Assembly: GCA_964507645.1 (NCBI GenBank) | Contig: CAZDPU010000039.1 | Coordinates: 1 to 5,660, forward strand | Length of the DNA stretch: 5,660 nucleotides | Origin: UBA6624 sp964507645 | GTDB lineage: Bacteria; UBP7; UBA6624 | Direction of reading: 5' to 3' | Shown: one piece after another, positions 1 to 5,660 of the stretch | How positions within the stretch are numbered: the stretch's first letter is position 1 | How the letters are laid out: every line of letters begins with the position of its first letter | Notes under the pieces: model-generated | Told to the model about the DNA's origin: nothing | What the model saw: the letters and a program-made list of their open reading frames with translations, nothing else | Databases searched by the model: none | Program-made: the position numbers and the translations under genes

Positions 1-86
1 GAGCGCTTTTCAACCCTTTTTTTCCAAACAGGATCATTTCCAATCTCCTCATACTCTTTATCTTTTTTTCCGCCTGTTTTACTCAT
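1..86 (-). CDS. Unidentified gene, 5' part only (continues past the left edge)
   Basis: Reading leftwards, an open frame starts at ATG (86-84) and stays open to the window edge. It gives 28 residues beginning MSKTGGKKDKEYEEIGNDP, lysine- and glutamate-rich with no signal peptide or membrane segment. The start overlaps the end of the VOC gene by 8 bases, which fits a shared transcript. There is no good Shine-Dalgarno sequence before this ATG. A second ATG at 37-35, in a different frame, has GAGGAG seven bases upstream and would give a protein beginning MILFGKKGLKSA. The ribosome binding site favours the second start, and the gene overlap favours the first. Only one of them can be the real frame if a single gene is present. 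I do not recognise the product and assign no function. Confidence 0.4.
   Translation of the reverse strand, partial: MSKTGGKKDKEYEEIGNDPVWKKRVEKR
45..50 (-). promoter_or_regulatory. Possible Shine-Dalgarno sequence for the alternative start at 37
   Basis: On the minus strand GAGGAG lies seven bases before an ATG at 37-35, an ideal spacing. If used, it would start the left-edge gene in another frame than the ATG at 86. In the longer frame the same bases simply encode Glu-Glu, so chance is a real alternative. Confidence 0.35.
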
Positions 87-480
87 AATCCGAAATCTCG
101 GCTTCAGCCAGCAAGGGAATCTCGGTGTTCGATGACATCTCGATCACCGTCATCTCGTTCTTCTCCGGATCGTTGAAGGACATCGACAGGACGTTCATCT
201 CATTGGTGTGCGGCTCCCTCGTTATCTCAACGCCTGCAGCTGCAAGCTTCTTGTGGAATGCCCTGACATCACGGACCTCAAGCACGGGAAGCACGTTCCC
301 CTTCGCTTTCGAGAGGTCGTCCGACCTGATCAGGAAGATGTTGGAAATGCCGATCTCGAATGACACGAGGTTCTCGTTCCTGTCGACCTCCTCAAGCCCA
401 AGCACAAGGCCATAGAAGGCGCCCTGCTTCGAGATATCCCCCACATAAACAACAAAACCTTCCAGACCCTCAATGTTCAT
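79..480 (-). CDS. VOC-fold (glyoxalase/bleomycin-resistance-like) protein
   Basis: This 133-residue protein has the length and paired beta-alpha-beta-beta-beta layout of a small vicinal-oxygen-chelate protein. The first module is about residues 8-52 (strand FVVYVGD, a helix with AFYGLVLGLEE, then VSFEIG and NIFLIR). The second is about residues 63-115 (VLPVLEVRDV, helix AFHKKLAAAGVEI, then NVLSMSFNDPEKNEMTVIEM, where NDPEKNEM matches the family's D-P-x-x-N turn). A short acidic tail follows (AEAEISDYE). The usual glyoxalase I ligand positions lack histidine: the first strand has V/Y and the third-module strand has L. Only a glutamate near residue 114 could match a ligand. It is therefore unlikely to be a classical metal-dependent glyoxalase, and its substrate is unknown. 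It is probably cytoplasmic, as no signal peptide is seen. It is divergent to acnA, and no clear Shine-Dalgarno sequence precedes its ATG. Its base composition is GC-rich (about 52-57% on several lines), unlike most of the window. Confidence 0.75.
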   Translation of the reverse strand: MNIEGLEGFVVYVGDISKQGAFYGLVLGLEEVDRNENLVSFEIGISNIFLIRSDDLSKAKGNVLPVLEVRDVRAFHKKLAAAGVEITREPHTNEMNVLSMSFNDPEKNEMTVIEMSSNTEIPLLAEAEISDYE

Positions 481-498
481 TACGTAAAACCATTTTAA

Positions 499-519
499 AA
501 GGAAATAGAATATTTCCTT
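499..519. repeat. Perfect 9-base inverted repeat, candidate operator or leader hairpin
   Basis: AAGGAAATA (499-507) and TATTTCCTT (511-519) are exact reverse complements separated by GAA. The element lies 20-40 bases before the acnA start, inside the short divergent intergenic region. It overlaps the weak -10-like TAGAAT, so a dimeric repressor bound here could control one or both genes. If transcribed, it would form a hairpin with a three-base loop. No T-tract follows, so it is not a normal intrinsic terminator. The regulator is unknown. Confidence 0.6.
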
Positions 520-531
520 GTGAAATCAAGG
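516..531 (+). promoter_or_regulatory. acnA ribosome binding site inside a small hairpin
   Basis: AAGG at 528-531, seven bases before the acnA ATG, is the best Shine-Dalgarno candidate. It lies in the right arm of a short hairpin, CCTTG (516-520) with CAAGG (527-531) and a six-base loop. The left arm shares bases 516-519 with the right half of the 499-519 inverted repeat, so the two hairpins cannot form together. The loop TGAAAT does not match the CAGUGN loop of iron-responsive elements. Confidence 0.45.
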
Positions 532-538
532 TTCTATT

Positions 539-3220
539 ATGTATAAATCAGATTCTTTTGGATTGGCAGACGGCTCAAAGGGAACCTATTACCCCCTGAG
601 CCAGCTTGGGGAAAAGCATTCCGTCAATCTGGAGAAGCTGCCCTACACCATCAGGGTCCTTCTTGAATCCGCAATGCGGAACCATGATGATTTCCTTGTG
701 ACAGAAAAAGACGTCAAGAATATCCTCGGATGGACCGGAGATGGGGAGAGGATGGAGATCCCCTTCCTTCCCTCAAGGGTCATACTCCAGGATTTCACCG
801 GCGTGCCGTCATTGGTTGATGTGGCTGCAATGAGGAATGCGATGCTGGACATGGATGGTGACCCGAACCTCGTGAACCCGCTTGTTCCGGTTGACCTTGT
901 CATAGACCACTCTGTCCAGGTTGACTATTCGGGAAGGTTTGACGATGCCCTTCAAAGGAACCTTGAGATTGAGTACAAGAGAAACAATGAGAGGTACAGT
1001 TTCCTTAAATGGGGTCAGAAGAATGTCGAGAAATTCAGGGTTGTCCCACCGGGAAGGGGAATAGTCCACCAGGTCAACCTTGAATGGATTGCAGAGGTTG
1101 TCCAGGATTCGGACAAGACATTTTTCCCTGACACGGTCGTGGGAACCGATTCACACACCACAATGATCAATGGATTGGGAGTCCTTGGTTGGGGTGTTGG
1201 GGGGATAGAGGCGGAAGCAGTGATGCTGGGGCAACCCATATACATGCTCTTGCCTGACGTTGTTGGGTTTGAGATGGTCGGAAAGCCCAATCCTGGAATA
1301 ACTGCAACAGACCTGGTTCTTGCAGTGACGGAAATACTCAGGGAAAATGATGTTGTCGGCAAATTTGTTGAATTCACTGGAGAGGGTGTGAAACATCTTT
1401 CACTTCCTGACAAGGCAACAATCTCAAACATGTGTCCTGAATACGGTGCAACTTGTGGCTTCTTTCCGATTGACCAAACCACAATCAATTATCTTTCTGA
1501 CACAGGAAGAAACAAGGACCATGTCACGAATGTGAAAAACTACCTCAAGAAACAAAATCTTTTTGAGGACTATCAAGAAAATGAAATTGAATATACGAAG
1601 GTAATCAAGTTTGACATCTCAAAAGTTGAATCTTCCCTGGCAGGACCAAAAAGACCCCAGGATCGGATAAGCCTAAAAAAGATGAAAGAGGAATTCCAAA
1701 AATCCCTAACAAGGCCAGTTGACAATCAGAACCATGGCCTTGAAGAAAATGAAACAGGCAACAGCTCCTTTGTAAAAAATCAAGCTGGAAATGAATTTCA
1801 TTTAAACCATGGTGATGTTGTTATTGCCGCGATAACATCGTGCACAAACACAAGCAATCCAGAAGTCATGATTGCAGCTGGACTTGTCGCAAAGAAAGCC
1901 AAAGAACTCGGCCTCAAAACAAAACCATGGGTAAAGACGTCACTTGCTCCAGGATCAAGAGTTGTTACTGAATATCTTGAAAGTTCAAACCTTATGGAAT
2001 CCTTGAGCTATCAAGGCTTCAATATTGTTGGATATGGATGCACAACCTGCATAGGAAATTCCGGCCCATTGGATGAAAAAATTACCGAGGGGATAGAAGA
2101 ATCAAATCTAATCGTTTCAAGTGTGATCTCTGGAAACAGAAATTTTGAAGGAAGGATACACTCTCATGTAAAAGCCAATTTCCTTGGAAGCCCTCCCCTT
2201 GTTGTAGCTTATGCAATTGCTGGGACAGTGAATATAAATTTAGATTCAGAACCGCTTGGAGAAGATGAAGAAGGTAACCCTGTATTCCTGAAAGATATAT
2301 GGCCAACAAAGGAAGAAATCCTTGAAATGGTAAATGAACATATAAGACCCGAAACATTCATAGAGAAGTACAAAGGGGTAACACAAGAGGAAAAATGGGA
2401 TTCAATTGAATCGAAAAAATCATCCTTGTTTCAATGGGATGAAGATTCAACATACATCAAAAGACCATCTTTCCTGAAAGACATTTCTACAGAGGTTGAA
2501 GAGATTAAACCTATTGAGAATGCCAGGGCATTACTTTACCTGGGAGATTCTGTAACAACCGATCACATCAGTCCCGCTGGTGCAATATCGCCAGAAACAT
2601 CTGCTGCAAAATACTTGAGAGAAAATGGTGTTACCTTTTTTGACTTCAACTCTTATGGGTCAAGGCGAGGAAACCATGAAGTCATGGTCAGAGGAACTTT
2701 TGCCAATGTAAGGATAAGAAACAAGCTTGTAGAAAAAGAAGGAGGCTACACAAAACATTTTGACTCAAACGAAATCATGACAGTATTTGAAGCCTCTAAA
2801 AAATACAAAGAAAAAAATATTCCTTTGGTTGTAATTGCAGGTGATCAATACGGAACAGGCTCATCAAGAGACTGGGCAGCAAAAGGAACAAATCTTCTTG
2901 GGGTTAGAGCTGTAATAGCAACTGGCTTTGAAAGGATACATAGATCTAACCTCGTTGGAATGGGAGTTTTACCACTTTGTTTCATGGATGGAGAAAATGC
3001 TGAAAAAGTTGGAATAAAGGGAGATGAGAAATTCAGCATCTTTGGAATAGAAAAAGAGCTAACACCAGGACAAAAAATCAAGGTGAAAGCAACTCGAATA
3101 GATGGCAGTGAATTTGAATTTGAAACAAAAATCAGACTCGACACTCCAGTCGAAATTGAATACTACAGAAATGGGGGCATACTGCCAACCGTACTAAGGA
3201 ACATGATGAAAAATGACTGA
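539..3220 (+). CDS. acnA: Aconitate hydratase, AcnA/IRP1 type
   Basis: Aconitase isomerises citrate to isocitrate through cis-aconitate in the TCA cycle, in the cytoplasm, using a [4Fe-4S] cluster. The 893 residues match the usual AcnA length of about 890. Visible landmarks are SRVILQDFTGVP (79-90), GTDSHTT (202-208), the first cluster cysteine C435 in SCTNTSNP, and the C501/C504 pair in GYGCTTCIGNSG. RNFEGR is at 534-539. The C-terminal swivel domain has GDSVTTDHISPAGA (669-682) and YGTGSSRDWAAKG (771-783). All three cluster ligands are present, so the enzyme should be active. The ATG at 539 is supported by AAGG seven bases upstream and by an N-terminus that lines up with known AcnA proteins. 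Apo-aconitases of this family can bind mRNA, but nothing here shows that. Composition is odd: early lines run about 50-58% GC, and after roughly base 1350 (residue 270) they fall to about 30-43% without any break in the frame. The 3' end overlaps the next gene by 8 bases. Confidence 0.97.
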   Translation: MYKSDSFGLADGSKGTYYPLSQLGEKHSVNLEKLPYTIRVLLESAMRNHDDFLVTEKDVKNILGWTGDGERMEIPFLPSRVILQDFTGVPSLVDVAAMRNAMLDMDGDPNLVNPLVPVDLVIDHSVQVDYSGRFDDALQRNLEIEYKRNNERYSFLKWGQKNVEKFRVVPPGRGIVHQVNLEWIAEVVQDSDKTFFPDTVVGTDSHTTMINGLGVLGWGVGGIEAEAVMLGQPIYMLLPDVVGFEMVGKPNPGITATDLVLAVTEILRENDVVGKFVEFTGEGVKHLSLPDKATISNMCPEYGATCGFFPIDQTTINYLSDTGRNKDHVTNVKNYLKKQNLFEDYQENEIEYTKVIKFDISKVESSLAGPKRPQDRISLKKMKEEFQKSLTRPVDNQNHGLEENETGNSSFVKNQAGNEFHLNHGDVVIAAITSCTNTSNPEVMIAAGLVAKKAKELGLKTKPWVKTSLAPGSRVVTEYLESSNLMESLSYQGFNIVGYGCTTCIGNSGPLDEKITEGIEESNLIVSSVISGNRNFEGRIHSHVKANFLGSPPLVVAYAIAGTVNINLDSEPLGEDEEGNPVFLKDIWPTKEEILEMVNEHIRPETFIEKYKGVTQEEKWDSIESKKSSLFQWDEDSTYIKRPSFLKDISTEVEEIKPIENARALLYLGDSVTTDHISPAGAISPETSAAKYLRENGVTFFDFNSYGSRRGNHEVMVRGTFANVRIRNKLVEKEGGYTKHFDSNEIMTVFEASKKYKEKNIPLVVIAGDQYGTGSSRDWAAKGTNLLGVRAVIATGFERIHRSNLVGMGVLPLCFMDGENAEKVGIKGDEKFSIFGIEKELTPGQKIKVKATRIDGSEFEFETKIRLDTPVEIEYYRNGGILPTVLRNMMKND

Positions 3221-4466
3221 AAGAGTTTTTGTAACTGGAATGGGATCCGTCACTCCCTTTGGAATAGGTATTGAAAAACTTTGGGATTCAATGTCAAACA
3301 ACAAACTGGCAATAAGGCCTATCCAGGGCTTAAGTTCACGGTCAGAAGAGTTTAGATGCAAAGTTGGAGGGCAGATTCCTGGAGATTTCAAAATATCCGA
3401 CTGGCTTCCAAAACTGAATAAAAAAATAGACCCTTTTCAGGCTTATTCAATAATTGCTTCAGGCTTAGCAATCAAAAGTTCAAAAATAAATCTAGAAGAA
3501 ACTGACAAGTCAAGATTTGGCGTCTCAAGTGGCTCCAGTAATGGTGGTGTTGGAACAGGATTAAAAAACTACAAACAGTACCTGGAAAAAGGCCTTAGGG
3601 GCGTAAGTCCTTTCACAGGTGTAAGGTATACAGTAAACGGTGCAAGTGCATGGCCGGCAATTCATTTTGGGCTGGAAGGACCAAATGAAAGCTTCAGTGT
3701 TACATGCGCAACAGGAAATACAGCAATAGGAAATGCTTATAGAAAAATAAAATATGGACATGCAGACTTAATGCTTGCAGGATCTTCTGACTATTTTGAC
3801 GAATTTATTGTTGTATTTTTTCATCGTGCAAGAGCTGTTGCGGCAACAAAAGATCCTTATGAAATCAATGTCCTAAAACCATTTGACAAAAATAGATCGG
3901 GAACAATTCTTTCTGAAGGCTCTGGAATGTTGCTTCTTGAATCTGAATCTTCAGCAAGAAAAAGAGGTGCAAAAATTTATGCTGAAATATTGGGAATGGG
4001 TGAAACCTGTGATGCAAGAAATATAGTTGCTCCAGATACATCTGGAAGGATAATGACCAGAGCAATTGAAAATTGCCTTGAAGAAGCAAGCTTGAAACCA
4101 GAAGAAGTTGAATATGTGTCTGCACACGGAACAGGAACATTATTCAATGACCCAACGGAAGTCAAAGCATTGAAAAATGCTTTGGGCAAACACGCAGAAA
4201 AGATTCCTGTTTCTGCTCCAAAATCCCAACTTGGACATTTGCTAGGTGCTTCAAGCTCTGTTGAAGCCATATGTGGAATCATGGGGGGCCTCAACAACAC
4301 CGTAACCCCTACACTCAATCTGGAAAACCCTGATCCGAGATGTGATTTAGATCATGTTCCAAAGAAGGCGCGCAAACATGAATACAGAACATTCTTAAAT
4401 AACAGTTTTGGCTTCGGTGGGCATAATTGCGTATTGGCAATTAGGACAGGAGACCCTGAAGATTGA
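3213..4466 (+). CDS. Beta-ketoacyl-ACP synthase, FabF-like (KAS II family)
   Basis: This condensing enzyme should join malonyl-ACP to an acyl chain in fatty acid or related acyl-chain synthesis in the cytoplasm. At 417 residues it matches the FabF length (about 412). It opens with VFVTGMGSVTPFG (5-17), typical of the family. The catalytic set is intact: nucleophile C165 in SVTCATGNTAIG, H305 in SAHGTGT, K337 in APKSQLGHLLGA with H342, and the late NSFGFGGHN loop (397-404). Two stretches differ from housekeeping FabF: Thr rather than Ala before the cysteine, and DKNRSGTILSEGSG (225-238) where FabF usually has a D-x-x-R-D-G-F motif. It may therefore be a specialised paralogue, and I leave the symbol blank. 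Its ATG overlaps the acnA stop by 8 bases, with AAGGA 12 bases upstream, a slightly long spacing. No acpP, fabG or fabD lies beside it in the window. The family call is firm, and the exact chain substrate is unknown. Confidence 0.92.
   Translation: MTERVFVTGMGSVTPFGIGIEKLWDSMSNNKLAIRPIQGLSSRSEEFRCKVGGQIPGDFKISDWLPKLNKKIDPFQAYSIIASGLAIKSSKINLEETDKSRFGVSSGSSNGGVGTGLKNYKQYLEKGLRGVSPFTGVRYTVNGASAWPAIHFGLEGPNESFSVTCATGNTAIGNAYRKIKYGHADLMLAGSSDYFDEFIVVFFHRARAVAATKDPYEINVLKPFDKNRSGTILSEGSGMLLLESESSARKRGAKIYAEILGMGETCDARNIVAPDTSGRIMTRAIENCLEEASLKPEEVEYVSAHGTGTLFNDPTEVKALKNALGKHAEKIPVSAPKSQLGHLLGASSSVEAICGIMGGLNNTVTPTLNLENPDPRCDLDHVPKKARKHEYRTFLNNSFGFGGHNCVLAIRTGDPED
4448..4452 (+). promoter_or_regulatory. 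Shine-Dalgarno sequence supporting the TTG start of dxr
   Basis: AGGAG sits ten bases before TTG at 4463-4465. It lies within the last codons of the FabF-like gene and supports the non-ATG start of dxr. That start also places the Rossmann motif GATGSIG at the usual distance from the N-terminus. Confidence 0.6.
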
Positions 4467-5626
4467 AGAAAGGGATTGCAGTAATTGGAGCTACCGGATC
4501 TATTGGGAAACAAACAGTAAGGCTTCTGAGTTCAACTTTCAGGAATCAATACAAAACAATAGGATTAACCTCAAACAACAATACTAAAAATCTCTTTGCA
4601 CACGGAGATTCTTTAAATTCAGAAAAAATGATTGTTGCAAATCCGTCATCTGTCGCATTTCAAACCTTGCAACAAACAAATTCAAAAATACTTTCAGGGA
4701 AAGAATGCATCAATGATCTTGTCCAAGAAGAAAGTGTTGACCTTGTTGTCATGGCGATACCAGGAACAGCAGCAATCGAAGCAACCTACCTTGCCTTAAA
4801 AGCTGGAAAAGTAGTTGCATTAGCAAATAAAGAAAGCATAGTTGCTGCAGGGGAATTAATGCTAAAAGCAGAGAAGCAATATGGAGGAAAAATAATCCCT
4901 ATAGATAGTGAACACAATTCAATTTTTAGACTCTTGAACAATTCAAGAGAAAGCAAGAATATTGCAAAACTAACAATAACAGCTTCAGGAGGGCCTTTTT
5001 TAGGAAAAAAAATCCATGAGCTAGAAAACGTAACACCTAAAGAAGCCCTGAATCATCCATCCTGGAGCATGGGTCCGCTCGTATCAATAAACTCTGCAAC
5101 ACTTATGAACAAAGGCTTGGAAATAATCGAAGCAAGCATACTTTTTGGAATGCCTATAGAAAAAATTGATTCCGTTATTCACCCTGAATCAAAAATTCAT
5201 GCAATGGTCCATTGGAAAGATGGGGCATCGTCAATGCTTGTAAATCCTCCAAGAATGTCTTATGCAATCAATCACGCTCTTTCTTACCCCGAATATCCAA
5301 GGCTGGTATCAACATTGAAAGATACTTCTTTTGAAGGGGGATTCAAACTTCATAAGTTAGATGAAAAACTATATCCATGCTACAAATTGGCAAAAGAAGC
5401 AGGTCTAGAAGAAAATGGACACCCTATTGTTCTGAATGCAAGCAATGAAATTGCAGTAAGCAACTTCCTGGAAGGAAAAATTAAATTCACTCAAATTCCA
5501 AAAGTTATAGAAAAAACATTAATCGGAATGACCTCAAAAAACCCAAAAGACATCAATGAGGTTCTTATGATAGACAATGAATCTAGGATTTTTGCATCAG
5601 ACCTAATAAAAACAAAAAAAATATGA
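4463..5626 (+). CDS. dxr: 1-deoxy-D-xylulose 5-phosphate reductoisomerase
   Basis: Dxr (IspC) converts DXP to 2-C-methyl-D-erythritol 4-phosphate with NADPH and a divalent metal, the committed step of the MEP isoprenoid pathway; it is the fosmidomycin target. The 387 residues match the family's length. The N-terminal NADPH-binding motif is GATGSIG (9-15), followed by ALANKES (119-125). Metal ligands are D148 and E150 in IPIDSEHN and E220 in MNKGLE. Substrate-loop residues include SGGPF (175-179) and HPSWSMG (198-204), and the C-terminal helical domain carries LNASNEIAV (324-332). Every expected catalytic residue is present. Translation most likely starts at TTG, which overlaps the preceding stop as TTGA and has AGGAG upstream; no nearby in-frame ATG gives a better N-terminus. 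Its stop overlaps the next ATG by four bases (ATGA). It should be co-transcribed with acnA and the FabF-like gene, and composition matches the AT-rich part of the window. Confidence 0.97.
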   Translation: MKKGIAVIGATGSIGKQTVRLLSSTFRNQYKTIGLTSNNNTKNLFAHGDSLNSEKMIVANPSSVAFQTLQQTNSKILSGKECINDLVQEESVDLVVMAIPGTAAIEATYLALKAGKVVALANKESIVAAGELMLKAEKQYGGKIIPIDSEHNSIFRLLNNSRESKNIAKLTITASGGPFLGKKIHELENVTPKEALNHPSWSMGPLVSINSATLMNKGLEIIEASILFGMPIEKIDSVIHPESKIHAMVHWKDGASSMLVNPPRMSYAINHALSYPEYPRLVSTLKDTSFEGGFKLHKLDEKLYPCYKLAKEAGLEENGHPIVLNASNEIAVSNFLEGKIKFTQIPKVIEKTLIGMTSKNPKDINEVLMIDNESRIFASDLIKTKKI

Positions 5627-5660
5627 AAAAAAGATTTCTTGAATCAATAAAGAATCCTCA
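5623..5660 (+). CDS. Unidentified gene, first 12 codons only (runs off the right edge)
   Basis: An ATG overlaps the dxr stop as ATGA and opens a frame starting MKKRFLESIKNP that remains open to the window end. No Shine-Dalgarno sequence stands out in the A-rich bases before it, so translation would depend on coupling to dxr. Twelve residues are too few to identify the product. In many bacteria dxr is followed by the site-2 protease gene rseP or another isoprenoid gene. A basic N-terminus before a first membrane segment would fit rseP, but that is a guess from context. Confidence 0.55.
   Translation, partial: MKKRFLESIKNP

Larger units (their letters stand above)
481..538. promoter_or_regulatory. 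Divergent intergenic region between the VOC gene and acnA
   Basis: These 58 AT-rich bases separate two divergently read genes, so promoters for both directions should lie here or run into the gene ends. I see only weak -10-like hexamers, such as TAGAAT at 506-511 on the plus strand and TAAAAT on the minus strand, with no convincing -35 element at the right spacing. The clearest structure is an inverted repeat (499-519) that overlaps a second hairpin reaching the acnA ribosome binding site. Calling this a promoter region rests on gene layout, not on recognised promoter boxes. Confidence 0.6.

Noticed and set aside
125..415. Plus-strand open frame of 96 codons inside the VOC gene
   Set aside because: It lies wholly opposite a gene with a recognisable VOC fold. 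Its serine- and threonine-rich translation shows no domain, as expected of an antisense shadow.
499..519. Intrinsic terminator
   Set aside because: The stem is A/T-rich with a three-base loop and has no T-tract after it in either direction. It also sits between divergent gene starts, where a terminator is not expected.
481..538. Iron-responsive element controlling acnA
   Set aside because: The hairpin loops here are GAA and TGAAAT; neither matches the CAGUGN loop with a bulged C that defines the element.
360..599. Plus-strand open frame of 79 codons crossing the intergenic region into acnA
   Set aside because: It runs antisense to the VOC gene and then out of frame through the acnA start. 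Its translation begins as low-complexity Arg/Pro/Gln sequence with no family resemblance.
643..1488. Several minus-strand open frames inside the first part of acnA
   Set aside because: They lie opposite conserved aconitase motifs, and their long open length is explained by the higher GC of this segment. None shows a domain.
1..5660. Mobile element, CRISPR array, tRNA or rRNA gene, or a new defence system
   Set aside because: No transposase or integrase motifs, direct-repeat arrays, cloverleaf sequences or effector-like genes are visible. Almost all the window is occupied by recognisable metabolic genes.

Overview
The window holds a compact bacterial-type gene set. It has two genes read leftwards at the left edge, a 58-base divergent intergenic region, and a tightly packed rightward operon that fills the rest. 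The rightward genes are an AcnA-type aconitase, a FabF-like beta-ketoacyl-ACP synthase and 1-deoxy-D-xylulose 5-phosphate reductoisomerase (Dxr), followed by the first codons of another gene. Dxr and a FabF-type condensing enzyme together indicate a bacterium. Most of the window is AT-rich (about 35-40% GC by hand counts of single lines), and arginine is coded mostly by AGA/AGG. From memory, a FabF-like synthase directly before dxr, with a site-2 protease (rseP) after it, resembles the Opitutales in the Verrucomicrobiota. That placement is a weak guess.

Left region (1-480, minus strand): a small VOC-fold (glyoxalase/bleomycin-resistance-like) protein without recognisable metal-binding histidines is followed by the start of an unidentified gene that leaves the window. 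Two start codons in different frames compete for that second gene. Intergenic region (481-538): it must carry signals for both directions. It contains a perfect 9-base inverted repeat and an overlapping 5-base hairpin that covers the likely acnA ribosome binding site.

Right region (539-5660, plus strand): acnA, the FabF-like gene, dxr and the next reading frame overlap by 8, 4 and 4 bases, so they are very probably co-transcribed and translationally coupled. They link the TCA cycle, acyl-chain elongation and MEP-pathway isoprenoid synthesis. All three complete enzymes keep their catalytic or cofactor residues.

The most unusual feature is a composition break. The VOC gene and roughly the first 800 bases of acnA are about 48-58% GC on most lines, while the rest of acnA and everything downstream is about 30-40%. 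The change falls inside an intact gene, which suggests a recombination tract or possibly an assembly join. I found no defence system, mobile element, CRISPR array, RNA gene or evident new system, and no convincing intrinsic terminator.
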